Source: Arthrobacter sp. M4
GTDB taxonomy: Bacteria; Actinomycetota; Actinomycetes; Actinomycetales; Micrococcaceae
Direction: 5' to 3'
NCBI RefSeq assembly: GCF_020251205.1
Contig: NZ_JAIWYX010000004.1
Coordinates: 62,001 to 126,000, forward strand
DNA length: 64,000 bases
In this document: piece by piece, positions 35,843-44,656 of the stretch
How positions within the stretch are numbered: the stretch's first letter is position 1
Layout of the letters: each line of letters starts with the position of its first letter
Notes under the pieces: generated by a model
Told to the model about the DNA's origin: nothing
Database searches by the model: none
What the model saw: the letters and a program-made list of their open reading frames with translations, nothing else
Position numbers and translations under genes: made by a program

Positions 35843-37008
35843 GCCGCGCCGATCCGGGAGATGGCTTGGTCAAGGTCGGCGATCAGGTCCTCTACGTCCT
35901 CGATGCCGCAGGAAAGCCGCAACAGGTTGACCGGCACAGCCAGCTCCGTACCTTTCACGGATGCATGTGTCATCTCGGAGGGGTAGTTCATGAGGGATTC
36001 GATGCCGCCCAGGGATTCGGCCAGGGTGAAGACGGAGGTTGACTCGGCAACCTTGCGTGCTGCGGCCTCGCCGCCCTTGAATTGGACGGAAACCATCCCG
36101 CCGAAGCGCTTCATCTGTCGCTTGGCCAGCTCGTGGCCCGGGTGCGAGGGCAGGCCGGGGTAAAGCACGGACTCAACCTCCGGGCGTTCCAGCAACCACT
36201 CGGCCACTGCCTGGCCATTGTCGCTGTGCCGGTCCATCCGGACGCCCAACGTCTTCAGGCCGCGTGTGGTGAGGAACGCGTCCATCGGTCCGGACACCGC
36301 GCCCACGGCGAACTGGACGAAGCCGATCTGCTCGGCGAGCGCGGAATCATTAACGACGACGGCGCCGCCCACCACGTCGGAGTGGCCACCGATGTACTTG
36401 GTGGTCGAATGGACCACAATGTCGGCGCCGAGGTCCAGTGGCGTCTGGAGGTAGGGCGACGCGAAGGTGTTGTCCACCAACAGGAGGGCACCGGCGTCGT
36501 GGGCGATGGACGCAATGGCGGCAATGTCAGAAATCTTCATCAGCGGGTTGGACGGAGTTTCCACCCACACGATTCGGGTGTTGTTGCCGGCAACAGCAGC
36601 ACGGACCGCGTCCAGGTCGGACATGTCCACCGGGGTGTTGCCGATTCCCCAGGGGCCCAGCACCCGGTTGATGAGCCGGTACGTTCCACCGTAAGCGTCG
36701 TTGCCGAGCACGATGTGGTCGCCAGGGCGCGCCACGGCACGAATGAGCGAGTCCTCCGCCGCCAGGCCGGAACTGAAGCTGAAGGCATGCGCTCCGCCTT
36801 CCAGGGCCGCCAACTGCTCCTGCAGCGCGTCACGTGTGGGATTGCCCCCGCGGCCGTACTCGTAGCCCTCCCGCAGCCCGCCGATCCCGTCCTGTGCGTA
36901 GGTGGAACTGAAGTGCAGCGGCGGAACTACGGCACCGGTGCGCGGCTCGAAAGCCTGGCCGGCGTGGACGGCGCGGGTGTTGAAGCCGGCGTTGTTGGTG
37001 GCAGACAT
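35839..37008 (-). CDS. metB: Cystathionine gamma-synthase / gamma-lyase family PLP enzyme
   Basis: 389 residues. PLP Lys204 lies in HSTTKYIGGHSD; Y-E-Y-G-R-G-G-N-P-T-R near residues 49-59 supplies the phosphate-binding Tyr/Arg of the neighbouring subunit. It makes cystathionine from an O-acyl-homoserine and cysteine, or cleaves cystathionine (gamma-lyase); sequence alone does not decide. Following cystathionine beta-synthase by 30 bp, it likely works in reverse transsulfuration (homocysteine to cysteine), favouring the lyase direction in vivo. Confidence 0.9.
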   Translation of the reverse strand: MSATNNAGFNTRAVHAGQAFEPRTGAVVPPLHFSSTYAQDGIGGLREGYEYGRGGNPTRDALQEQLAALEGGAHAFSFSSGLAAEDSLIRAVARPGDHIVLGNDAYGGTYRLINRVLGPWGIGNTPVDMSDLDAVRAAVAGNNTRIVWVETPSNPLMKISDIAAIASIAHDAGALLLVDNTFASPYLQTPLDLGADIVVHSTTKYIGGHSDVVGGAVVVNDSALAEQIGFVQFAVGAVSGPMDAFLTTRGLKTLGVRMDRHSDNGQAVAEWLLERPEVESVLYPGLPSHPGHELAKRQMKRFGGMVSVQFKGGEAAARKVAESTSVFTLAESLGGIESLMNYPSEMTHASVKGTELAVPVNLLRLSCGIEDVEDLIADLDQAISRIGAA

Positions 37009-37038
37009 GGCGCTCCTGTCAGGTGCTCGGGGTGGTGG

Positions 37039-38424
37039 TCAGTTGCTGAGGTAGGCAAGGAGGTCGTGGCGAGTAAGAATACCTACGGGCGCACCCACGA
37101 ACGTCACCATGACGGTGTCGACGTCGGAGAGCAGTTCGCGGGCCGCGGAGATGCTTTCCAAGGAACCGATGACCGGCAGCCGCGCGCCCATGTGTTCCGA
37201 AATCTTATCGGTGAGTTTCGCCTCGCCACGGAATAGTTTGGTGGTCAGGCTGCGCTCATCCACCGCGCCCAGTACTTCGCCCATCACTACGGGCGGTTCC
37301 TGGGACAGAACCGGGATGTGGGAAACACCAAACTCGTTCATGATGTTGATGACGTCGCGGACGGTCTCATTGGGGTGTATGTGGACCAGGTCCGGCATTT
37401 CACCGGTCTTGGACTTGAGGACTTCGCCAACGGTGGCCTCCTCGCCGCCGGAAAGGAACCCGTAGGAGCGCATCCACTGGTCGTTGAAGATCTTGGCCAG
37501 ATAGCCGCGCCCGGAGTCCGGAAGGATGACGACGACGACGGCCTCCTCGCCGAGGTCCCTGGCGGTTTGCAGGGCTGCGACGACGGCCATGCCGGAGGAG
37601 CCGCCCACCAGCAGCCCTTCTTCCCGTGCCAGCCTGCGGGTCATGGCGAAGGAGTCGGCGTCGGTCACCGCGATCACGTCATCCGGCACGGTCTTGTCGT
37701 AGTTGGCGGGCCACATGTCCTCACCGACGCCCTCGACGAAGTACGGGCGTCCGGTGCCGCCTGAATACACGGATCCCTCAGGGTCCGCACCGATGATCCT
37801 GACGCGGCCCCCCTCAGATTCGGGACGGTCCTTGGAGATATCCCTGAGGTAGCGCCCAGTGCCCGTGATGGTGCCGCCGGTCCCCGCGCCGATGACAACG
37901 TGGGTGACCTTGCCATCCGTGTCCCGCCAGATTTCAGGACCGGTGGTCTCATAGTGGCTTCCTGGCGCTGCCGGGTTGGAGAACTGGTCAGGCTTGAAAG
38001 CACCCGGGATCTCCGTCACCAGCCGGTCGGAAACGCTGTAGTAGCTTTGCGGGCTGTCCGGCGCCACGGACGTGGGCGTCACCACAACCTCGGCACCGTA
38101 GGCTTGCAGGACGGCACGCTTGTCCTCGCCCACTTTGTCCGGGACCACAAAAACGCACTTGTAGCCCTTCTGCTGGGCCACCAACGCCAATCCGACGCCG
38201 GTATTTCCCGACGTCGGCTCCACAATGGTTCCGCCCGGCTTGAGCCGGCCGTCCCTTTCGGCTTCCTCGATCATCTTCACCGCGATCCGGTCCTTGATGG
38301 ACCCGCCGGGATTGATGTACTCGAGCTTCACCAGCACGGTGGCCTTGATGCCATCCGTTACGTGGTTGAGCTTGATGAGCGGGGTGTTGCCAATGAGGTC
38401 CAGGACGGATTGGGCGTACTTCAT
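37039..38424 (-). CDS. cbs: Cystathionine beta-synthase
   Basis: 461 residues. N-terminal fold-type II PLP domain with Lys44 (NPGGSIKDR), S-G-N-T-G substrate loop and G-A-G-T-G-G-T-I-T-G phosphate loop; C-terminal pair of CBS domains (from about 335) that in the family bind S-adenosylmethionine. Condenses serine with homocysteine. First gene of the transsulfuration operon (cbs, metB, GT87), with its promoter in the 137-bp gap to the VOC gene. Confidence 0.95.
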   Translation of the reverse strand: MKYAQSVLDLIGNTPLIKLNHVTDGIKATVLVKLEYINPGGSIKDRIAVKMIEEAERDGRLKPGGTIVEPTSGNTGVGLALVAQQKGYKCVFVVPDKVGEDKRAVLQAYGAEVVVTPTSVAPDSPQSYYSVSDRLVTEIPGAFKPDQFSNPAAPGSHYETTGPEIWRDTDGKVTHVVIGAGTGGTITGTGRYLRDISKDRPESEGGRVRIIGADPEGSVYSGGTGRPYFVEGVGEDMWPANYDKTVPDDVIAVTDADSFAMTRRLAREEGLLVGGSSGMAVVAALQTARDLGEEAVVVVILPDSGRGYLAKIFNDQWMRSYGFLSGGEEATVGEVLKSKTGEMPDLVHIHPNETVRDVINIMNEFGVSHIPVLSQEPPVVMGEVLGAVDERSLTTKLFRGEAKLTDKISEHMGARLPVIGSLESISAARELLSDVDTVMVTFVGAPVGILTRHDLLAYLSN

Positions 38425-38561
38425 AGGACAAAGTTACCGTCTCGATGTGCCCTGTACCGCGCGGCAGGGCTCGTTGCGAACATCATGCGGCGATGTGCCG
38501 CTGATTACCGAAGAACCGGCGGCACATCGCCTGATTTGGGATTGCGTTTGCCTCTCCTGTG

Positions 38562-39014
38562 TTACGCGCCCATGTCGTTGGCCGCGGCTCCCTCGCTGGT
38601 GGCTTCCTGGCTTGCACCGGTTTCAGCGCCAGCACTTGGATCGGTCTGCCACAGGCCAAGGATGTTGCCCTCAGTGTCCTTGAAGTACGCGAAGTACCCC
38701 ATGCCCGGGACCGCTCCCCTCTCCTGGACCGTTGAGCCGCCAAGCTCGCCGATGGCGCCCAATGCAGCGTTGATGTCTTCAACGTCCACAGTGATGATGG
38801 GAGTGGTCAGCTCGCCGCTCCTGGCCATCATGCCCCCGTTGATGGCCCCAGGTTGCAGGGGCGCTCCCGTCTTCTCGTCCGCGGGAGTGGTGGTCACCGC
38901 GCTGTAATCCATCTCCGGGATCGGATTGATGTTCCAGCCGAAAGCCTGCTGGTAGAAGCCCCTGGCCCGCTCCTGGTCATCCGCCGGTATTTCAAAATGC
39001 ACTATGCCGCCCAT
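38562..39014 (-). CDS. VOC (glyoxalase/bleomycin resistance) family protein
   Basis: 150 residues from ATG 39014 (MGGIVHFEIP), the usual VOC beginning; 17 residues of open frame upstream are unlikely. Beta-alpha-beta-beta-beta modules with H7 and E9 and the later F-K-D-T-E-G-N-I-L-G-L-W, where the Glu could be a metal ligand. A 25-residue Ala/Glu/Ser tail follows. No substrate can be assigned. Confidence 0.85.
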   Translation of the reverse strand: MGGIVHFEIPADDQERARGFYQQAFGWNINPIPEMDYSAVTTTPADEKTGAPLQPGAINGGMMARSGELTTPIITVDVEDINAALGAIGELGGSTVQERGAVPGMGYFAYFKDTEGNILGLWQTDPSAGAETGASQEATSEGAAANDMGA

Positions 39015-39153
39015 TTGCACCTGTCCTTGGTCACGGAAGAAGGCGCGGTGGCCCGCGCCACACATGGGAGTCTAATCCGGGCGGCACAGGGACATAAGGC
39101 CGCCAGGGGGAGGGATTTCAGATTCCGTCAGTGGGACGTGCAACGATTATGAG

Positions 39154-40134
39154 GTGACCATCGTTGAAGCTCCCCCGGGCCTGGCTGCCGCGGCGGACGC
39201 CTCGTTGAGGTGGCACTCCGGCGGACGGATTCCGCTTCTTGCCACCCTGGGTACATTAATGCGCGGCAACGGCGACCCCTCCTTCGCGGTTCTGCCGGGC
39301 AGCTTTTGGACGGCTTTTTCCACGCCCGAAGGTCCGGCAACCGTTCGCCTGCAACAGTCCGGCGAGGGGATCGACGCCGTCGTGGACGCCCAAGCCTGGG
39401 GCCCCGGGGCCGGGACCGCCGTCGAATCCGTTCCCCGGCTGTTGGGCCGCGACGACGACTGGTCGGCCTTCGACGATCCGGCTTTCCAGGCCACCCTCCC
39501 GCGCTTTGTATCAGAGGCCCGACGCCGGAACCCTGATGTGCGGCTGCCCTCCACCGGGCGGGTGGTCGACTCGCTGGTGCCCACCATCCTGGAGCAAAAG
39601 GTCACCACCATCGAGGCCCGCAGGGGCTACCGCTACTTGATGTACCGCTACGGCACAGCGGCGCCCGGGCCGCGCGGTGCCATGCCTGACGGCCTGCTGG
39701 TCGCACCCACGCCGGAGCGTTGGCTCAGTGTTCCTTCCTGGGAGTGGCACAAAGCCGGTGTGGGACCCCAACGTTCGGCTACCGTCATGCGGGCGCTGCG
39801 CTCGGCGTCGGCCCTTGAACGCCTCGCCCTGTTGCCGGCGGCCGAGGCCGGAACCAAGATGCAAACGATCCCCGGAATAGGGATCTGGACGGCCGCGGAA
39901 GTGGTTCAAAGGACGCACGGCTGCCCGGATTCAATCGCAGTGGGCGACTACCACCTGGCCAGCTACGTCGGTTACGCACTGACTGGCCGCAAAACGGACG
40001 ACGCCGGAATGCTGAAGCTCCTCGAACCGTGGCGTGGGCACCGTCAGCGCGTGGTGAGGATGATGTATCTGAGCGGCTTTCGCAAACCCACGTTCGGGCC
40101 TCGGATGACTATCCAGGATCACCGTGGCTACTGA
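39154..40134 (+). CDS. DNA-3-methyladenine glycosylase 2 family (AlkA-like HhH-GPD)
   Basis: 326 residues from GTG 39154. The helix-hairpin-helix (I-P-G-I-G-I-W-T-A-A-E-V) and catalytic Asp in A-V-G-D-Y-H-L are clear. Excises alkylated bases in base-excision repair. No Ada or zinc domain is attached. Codon use and G+C match the chromosome. Confidence 0.88.
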   Translation: MTIVEAPPGLAAAADASLRWHSGGRIPLLATLGTLMRGNGDPSFAVLPGSFWTAFSTPEGPATVRLQQSGEGIDAVVDAQAWGPGAGTAVESVPRLLGRDDDWSAFDDPAFQATLPRFVSEARRRNPDVRLPSTGRVVDSLVPTILEQKVTTIEARRGYRYLMYRYGTAAPGPRGAMPDGLLVAPTPERWLSVPSWEWHKAGVGPQRSATVMRALRSASALERLALLPAAEAGTKMQTIPGIGIWTAAEVVQRTHGCPDSIAVGDYHLASYVGYALTGRKTDDAGMLKLLEPWRGHRQRVVRMMYLSGFRKPTFGPRMTIQDHRGY

Positions 40135-40156
40135 CGCGGCCGGTATCCTGAACAGC

Positions 40157-40435
40157 ATGACTGCACCCATCGACCTCATTGCCACATTTATCCCCAACGA
40201 GGGCGAGTTCTTCCGTGTGAAGCTTGCCCTGGAAATCGCCATCGACGAGGTTGCCAAAGAACCCGGCTGCATCCGCTACGAACTGACGGAAGCCACCGAG
40301 GACAAGCTGGTGCTGACAGAGCGCTGGGCGTCCCAGGAGGACCTCGACAAGCACTCCAAGGGCGTGGCCGTGCAGGACCTCAACGAATCCCTGAGCGCGC
40401 TGCTCGCGGAGCCGGTGAAGCTGGAATACGTCTAA
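40157..40435 (+). CDS. ABM-domain putative quinol monooxygenase (YgiN-like)
   Basis: 92 residues from ATG 40157, 22 bp after the glycosylase gene. Ferredoxin-like dimeric alpha-beta barrel: E-P-G-C-I-R-Y-E-L then L-T-E-R-W-A-S-Q-E-D-L-D-K-H, both hallmark segments of the ABM family. Likely a cofactor-free monooxygenase or stress-related quinol oxidase. Confidence 0.85.
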   Translation: MTAPIDLIATFIPNEGEFFRVKLALEIAIDEVAKEPGCIRYELTEATEDKLVLTERWASQEDLDKHSKGVAVQDLNESLSALLAEPVKLEYV

Positions 40436-40453
40436 GCTGGCCTGCGCAAATAA

Positions 40454-40490
40454 TCGGGCGGGAGCCGCAGACGCTGCGGCTCCCGCCCGA
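40454..40490. terminator. Bidirectional hairpin between ABM gene and thioredoxin gene
   Basis: TCGGGCGGGAGCCGCAG and its exact complement flank a 3-base ACG loop. It lies between convergent stop codons. The T-run is weak, so it is a stem-driven terminator. Confidence 0.75.
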
Positions 40491-40506
40491 TCGTGTACTT
40501 GGAAGA

Positions 40507-40878
40507 TTAGTTGTTCTGGGCGCGCTGCTTGGCGACGTGGGCGTGGACTTCTTCCATGTCCAGGCCCTTGACCGCCTCGATGACCTGCTCAAGCTGCGGG
40601 CCGCTCAGAGCACCGGGTTGGGCGAAAACCAGGACCTTTTCCCGGAATGCCATCAGCGTGGGGATCGAGGAGATGCCGGCCTCTGCGGCGAGCTGCTGTT
40701 CTGCCTCGGTGTCCACCTTGGCGAAGAAGACGTCCTGGTGTTTGTCCGACGCGGCGTCATAGACGGGCGCGAACTGCCGGCAGGGCCCGCACCAGGCGGC
40801 CCAAAAGTCGACCAGGACAATGTCGTTGCCCTCAACGGTCGCTGCGAACTGTTCTCCAGTGATGTCAACTGTAGCCAT
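40507..40878 (-). CDS. Thioredoxin
   Basis: 123 residues, canonical W-C-G-P-C redox motif near residue 32 in A-A-W-C-G-P-C-R-Q-F, cis-Pro segment S-I-P-T-L. Cytoplasmic disulfide reductase. A C-terminal extension of about 15 residues (V-H-A-H-V-A-K-Q-R-A-Q-N-N) is beyond the usual fold. Single gene. Confidence 0.94.
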   Translation of the reverse strand: MATVDITGEQFAATVEGNDIVLVDFWAAWCGPCRQFAPVYDAASDKHQDVFFAKVDTEAEQQLAAEAGISSIPTLMAFREKVLVFAQPGALSGPQLEQVIEAVKGLDMEEVHAHVAKQRAQNN

Positions 40879-41006
40879 GATTCCACGGTACGCGAGCAGC
40901 CCACGGAAGTCGCCCCGGAATCCCCGATGTTCGCTACCCGCGTCAACGGGAATAAAACGCGAAACCCCGGAATCACACTGGCCCTCCCGAGGTATTCACA
41001 AAGCCT

Positions 41007-41038
41007 GAACAAGTGTTTAGCATATTAAACATGCGTTC
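41007..41038. promoter_or_regulatory. Extended palindrome at the TetR gene start
   Basis: GAAC-3-TGTTTA-6-TAAACA-3-GTTC, a 32-bp interrupted palindrome in A/T-rich DNA that overlaps the ATG at 41031. The size and symmetry suit a TetR dimer pair. Because it covers the start codon, repression would block both RNA polymerase and initiation; the message may be leaderless. Confidence 0.65.
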
Positions 41039-41675
41039 AGCATCCGCTGACGACCTCAGCGCCCGGGCCCGAATTCGGGACACCGCCATCGGCCTGTTTG
41101 GCCGAATGGGTTTTGCACGCACCACAGTTCGTATGGTGGCGGGCGAGGCCGGCGTCAGTCCTGGCTTGGTCATCCACCATTTCGGCAGCAAGGAAGGCCT
41201 TCGCCTCGCCTGCGACGAATTCGTCATTGCCGACTCGGCGGAACGCAGCATCGAGAAGGCCGACCCATCCCGCGTGGGAGCGCAGATCCGCGACTACCTC
41301 GCCAATCCGGACCAGTACGCCGACGAGATCGCGTACATCCGGGAGTCCCTGCGGGACCAGTCCGAGGCTGGCGACAACTTCTACGACGCTGTGGTCGCCC
41401 AGACCCGGGACATGATCGAGGCCGGTATCGCGGCAGGAACCGTCCGGGACTTCGAGGACGTCGATACTGCCGCCGTCGTTATGGCCAGCAACAGCCTGGC
41501 CATCCTGGTGCTGGGCCGCCATATAGCCCGGGCGCTGGGAACCAGCGTCCTCGGCCCGGACATGCTTACGCGGCTCACTATTCCCACCATGGACATCTAT
41601 ACCCATGGCTTCTTCAAGGACACCAGCCACCTTGACGCCGCAAAGTCAGCTTTCACAGAAACTGAGCAACAGTAA
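41031..41675 (+). CDS. TetR family regulator
   Basis: 214 residues from ATG 41031; the frame opens at GTG 41013 but that lies inside the operator. N-terminal HTH about 12-58 (A-R-T-T-V-R-M-V-A-G-E-A-G-V-S-P-G-L-V-I-H-H-F-G-S-K), variable ligand domain. It precedes an ABC exporter pair by 20 bp and most likely represses the three-gene operon. Confidence 0.92.
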   Translation: MRSASADDLSARARIRDTAIGLFGRMGFARTTVRMVAGEAGVSPGLVIHHFGSKEGLRLACDEFVIADSAERSIEKADPSRVGAQIRDYLANPDQYADEIAYIRESLRDQSEAGDNFYDAVVAQTRDMIEAGIAAGTVRDFEDVDTAAVVMASNSLAILVLGRHIARALGTSVLGPDMLTRLTIPTMDIYTHGFFKDTSHLDAAKSAFTETEQQ

Positions 41676-41695
41676 AACGGAGGGGGAATTTCCCC

Positions 41696-42724
41696 ATGAG
41701 CACGGAAGTCACATCAATCGAATCGGACCTTGCGGTAGTCGATGTCCGGGGACTGCGGAAGTCTTTCGGACGCCGGGAAGTGCTGCACGGCATCGATTTT
41801 TCCGTTCCGGCCGGAAGCGTATTTGGCGTCATCGGTCCAAACGGAGCCGGCAAAACCACCACAATGCGGTGCCTTTTGGACATCATCCGGCCGAGCGGTG
41901 GCTCCATCCGGGTGCTCGGCCGCGATCCAAGGACGGCCGGTCCTGCCCTTCGCCGACGGATCGGCTACCTGCCCGGCGAGCTATTCCTTGAAGGCCGGGT
42001 AACAGGCCGCAGGATGCTCGAACACTACGCAGCCATTAGCGGACCCGTCCGGCCTGGTCGCATCGAGGAACTCGCCGAACGCCTCGACCTGGACCTGGGA
42101 CGCCACGCACGCAAGCTGTCCAAAGGCAATAAGCAAAAGCTCGGACTGATCCAGGCCTTCATGCATGAACCGGAATTGTTGGTCCTGGACGAACCCACGA
42201 GCGGCCTTGATCCCTTGGTCCAGCAGGAGTTCCTGGCCATGGTCCGGGAGGCACAGGCAGCGGGGACCACCGTGTTCCTGAGTTCGCACATGCTCAGTGA
42301 AATCCAGCAGGCCGCCGACGAAGTGGCCATCCTCCGGGATGGAAATATCGTCACCGTGTCCACGGTGGATGCCCTGCGGGAGTCGGCCGTCCGCACTGTG
42401 CGCTTCACTGCTGCAGAATCCCCCTCCGATGTGCACGCGGCGCTCTCGATGGTGCCCGGAATCAGGGACGTGTCATTCCAGGAGATTTCCCCGGCCCAAC
42501 CCCTCGGTCCCGGGTTCGCTGTGGAGGTGTCGGCGAAACTTGAAGGCGCCGGCGTCGGGTCACTGGTGCGGGCCCTCGCGCGGCTGGACCTCGTGGAACT
42601 CGTGATCGAGGAAGCCGACCTCGAAGAATCCGTCCTCACCCTGTACGAAGCAGTTCCCGTCGAAACAACCATCATCAATACTCCGGCACGACGGTCCATA
42701 AGGAAGGTCCGCAGCCATGTCTAG
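41696..42724 (+). CDS. ABC exporter ATP-binding protein (DrrA/NatA-like)
   Basis: 342 residues: Walker A GPNGAGKTT (45-53), LSKGNKQKLGL in place of LSGGQ, Walker B LLVLDEPTSGLDP. The C-terminal ~110 residues form the DUF4162-like extension usual in drug exporters. ATG 41696 follows GGAGGGGG. It overlaps the permease gene by 8 bp. Confidence 0.93.
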   Translation: MSTEVTSIESDLAVVDVRGLRKSFGRREVLHGIDFSVPAGSVFGVIGPNGAGKTTTMRCLLDIIRPSGGSIRVLGRDPRTAGPALRRRIGYLPGELFLEGRVTGRRMLEHYAAISGPVRPGRIEELAERLDLDLGRHARKLSKGNKQKLGLIQAFMHEPELLVLDEPTSGLDPLVQQEFLAMVREAQAAGTTVFLSSHMLSEIQQAADEVAILRDGNIVTVSTVDALRESAVRTVRFTAAESPSDVHAALSMVPGIRDVSFQEISPAQPLGPGFAVEVSAKLEGAGVGSLVRALARLDLVELVIEEADLEESVLTLYEAVPVETTIINTPARRSIRKVRSHV

Positions 42725-43517
42725 TCCCATGCCCCTGCTAAGCAAATCTATGACCGATTCCTGGCGCTCCACCCTGGGTTGGGCGGCGGGCCTCTGTGGA
42801 GCGATCCTGCTGTACCTCCCGCTCTACCCGTCGATCGGCGGCGGTACGCAGATGCAGCAGATGATCAACGCCCTCCCCGCCGAGATGACCAAAGCGCTGA
42901 ACTACGAACAGATCGCCACCGGCCCCGGGTACGTCCAGGCCACAGTCTTTGGCCTGTACGGATACCTGCTGATGACCATCGCAACGGTTGCCTGGGGCGC
43001 AGCAGCCGTGGCTGGCGATGAGGAAGCCGGCCAGCTCGAGCTCACCCTTGCACACGGCGTGACACGCGCACAGGTGGTCTTCGAACGGGCTCTTGGCATC
43101 GCCCTGCGGATCCTTGTCCTGTCGATTCTTGTCTTTGTCCTGGTTATGGCACTGAACGGGCCGTCCCAGTTGCAAATCGACGCAGGCAAGCTGGCCGGAA
43201 CTATGGCACTGTTTGCGGGACTCGCCCTATTGAGCGGGACCACCGCACTGTTGGTGGGTGCCTTGACCGGACGCAAAGCCTATGCGCTGGGCGCCGGCGC
43301 GGGCATCGCCGTACTTGGCTACCTGTTTAATGCCCTGGGCAAACAGAGCAACAGCACCGAGTGGTTGCTGAATCTCTCGCCCTACCACTGGGCGTACGGC
43401 AACTCGCCGCTGCTCAACGGCGTCGAGATTTCAGCGGCTTGGGGGCTTCCTGCTATTTCGGCCTGCCTGGTACTGGCCGCGGTGGTCGCGCTAAGAAACC
43501 GCGACGTCGGCAATTAG
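42717..43517 (+). CDS. ABC-2 type exporter permease
   Basis: 266 residues, six hydrophobic segments. A long outer loop lies after helix 1 (G-G-T-Q-M-Q-Q-M-I-N), as in ABC-2 permeases of the YxlG/DrrB sort. Cytoplasmic D-E-E-A-G-Q-L-E-L-T-L-A-H-G-V-T-R segment is the coupling-helix region. Export substrate unknown; detoxification is likely given TetR control. Confidence 0.88.
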   Translation: MSSPMPLLSKSMTDSWRSTLGWAAGLCGAILLYLPLYPSIGGGTQMQQMINALPAEMTKALNYEQIATGPGYVQATVFGLYGYLLMTIATVAWGAAAVAGDEEAGQLELTLAHGVTRAQVVFERALGIALRILVLSILVFVLVMALNGPSQLQIDAGKLAGTMALFAGLALLSGTTALLVGALTGRKAYALGAGAGIAVLGYLFNALGKQSNSTEWLLNLSPYHWAYGNSPLLNGVEISAAWGLPAISACLVLAAVVALRNRDVGN

Positions 43518-43559
43518 GGGTGGGCGACGGTCGCCTCCCCTGGGGCTCCAGTCAACCGT

Positions 43560-44105
43560 TCAGGCCCAGGCGTGCGGTGCTGGTTTCCCCGTGCCGGGGA
43601 GTGCCGTCGACTCGCGCCATTCGTGGATCCATGCAGGGAGCTCCAGTTCCGCTGGAGGTTCACCAAAGGCCGCAATGACCTCTTCCTGGGTTACCGGCCG
43701 TCCCCTGCTGAGCAATCGGGTGGCGATGTACGCACGGGCGAAGATTTCGCCGTCGGCCACCATCCGTTGCTCGAAATAGATGGCCTTCTGGTCCAGGCCA
43801 ATGATCCGGGTTTCGATGGTGTAGCGCTGCCACAACTGTAGCGATTTCCGGAAGCTGATCGTTTCCCCGGAGGCGACAGGGGTCCATCCGCGGAGCCGCA
43901 TCGCTTTCCACACACCGCTACGTGCCAGCAGGTCGAAGCGTCCGAGGTCCATCAGTGAAAAATACATTCCATTGTTGACATGCAAGGCGATGTCAATGTC
44001 CGTCGGAAGGACCCGCATGGGGAGCGACGATATGTCCCAGATCGAGAGCCGGGTACGGCGTGCAGACGCAAATAGCGTCACTAGGGTGCGGACAAGCAAG
44101 TGCAT
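43560..44105 (-). CDS. Hotdog-fold acyl-CoA thioesterase family protein (4HBT-like)
   Basis: 181 residues; D-I-A-L-H-V-N-N-G-M-Y-F-S-L-M-D is the active-site helix region of the 4HBT_2 group, with the candidate catalytic Asp. A basic N-terminal extension (~25 residues) precedes it. Probably hydrolyses a fatty or aromatic acyl-CoA. A strong palindrome starts 2 bp upstream of its ATG. Confidence 0.83.
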   Translation of the reverse strand: MHLLVRTLVTLFASARRTRLSIWDISSLPMRVLPTDIDIALHVNNGMYFSLMDLGRFDLLARSGVWKAMRLRGWTPVASGETISFRKSLQLWQRYTIETRIIGLDQKAIYFEQRMVADGEIFARAYIATRLLSRGRPVTQEEVIAAFGEPPAELELPAWIHEWRESTALPGTGKPAPHAWA

Positions 44106-44107
44106 TT

Positions 44108-44135
44108 GGCCATGTTACCCACCGGTAACATGGCC
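44108..44135. promoter_or_regulatory. Perfect 12-bp-arm palindrome in the thioesterase promoter
   Basis: GGCCATGTTACC, 4-base spacer, exact complement. It covers the region directly before the thioesterase start. A weaker relative lies at 44191-44207. The TTACC...GGTAA core is the kind of site bound by TetR- or GntR-type repressors of lipid genes; the regulator is not identified. Confidence 0.65.
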
Positions 44136-44190
44136 GGTCTACACCGGCTGGGTCAGCGCGGTCGCGACGTGCATCAATTTGGGGATACCG

Positions 44191-44207
44191 GTTTACCCGC
44201 GGTTAAC
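44191..44207. promoter_or_regulatory. Second, imperfect copy of the TTACC/GGTAA palindrome
   Basis: GTTTACCCGCGGTTAAC resembles the core of the 44108-44135 palindrome and stands between it and the small gene at 44301, so one regulator could act on both divergent genes. Confidence 0.45.
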
Positions 44208-44300
44208 ACTGCACATGCAGAATGGCTGAAATTATCGGCCATCCATTTCCGATTCGCCGCCGTGACGAGCGTGGCGGATCGCCGGGGAGAAGGAGTTCCC

Positions 44301-44516
44301 ATGAGCAGCAGCACCATCGACGTCACCGCGTGGCCTGAGTTGCCCGTCAACCACGAGGTTTTCCTTGAGGACAACCGCGGGAGTGTCATTGAGGGAACAT
44401 TGGACGGCATGACCCTGGACAGGACAACACTGTGGGTCCAGCTACGGGGCGGGCTCGGCCGTCGCCTGGTTCATCGCCTGGACGGGTACGAACTTCGAAG
44501 CCCCTCGACAGTCTGA
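44301..44516 (+). CDS. Small hypothetical protein, 71 aa
   Basis: ATG 44301 follows AAGGAG by five bases, a strong ribosome site. The protein (beta-rich; L-E-D-N-R-G-S-V-I-E-G-T-L-D-G then T-L-W-V-Q-L-R) looks like a small barrel, with no known motif. Divergent from the thioesterase, sharing the palindrome-bearing promoter region. It is the last chromosomal gene before the element. Confidence 0.7.
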   Translation: MSSSTIDVTAWPELPVNHEVFLEDNRGSVIEGTLDGMTLDRTTLWVQLRGGLGRRLVHRLDGYELRSPSTV

Positions 44517-44604
44517 GCCTGGGCATCCTTCCTGGCCGAGGGAGGACGCCCAGTCAAACGGCATGGCGCGTCCGCGGCTCAAAGTTTCTTTGTGGAAGCA
44601 CATG

Positions 44605-44653
44605 AAAAAAACCCCGCCCGATCTGCGTTTCCGCAGTTCAGACGGGGTTTTCC
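44605..44653. terminator. Original tRNA-Tyr terminator, now stranded left of the element
   Basis: AAAAACCCCG...CGGGGTTTT outer arms enclose an inner CTGCG/CGCAG stem; A-run and T-run flank it. It lies four bases from the attL repeat, exactly where the 3' end of tRNA-Tyr would have ended before integration. The tRNA gene is now 13.9 kb away. It also ends the rightward 71-aa gene. Confidence 0.8.
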
Positions 44654-44656
44654 TTG

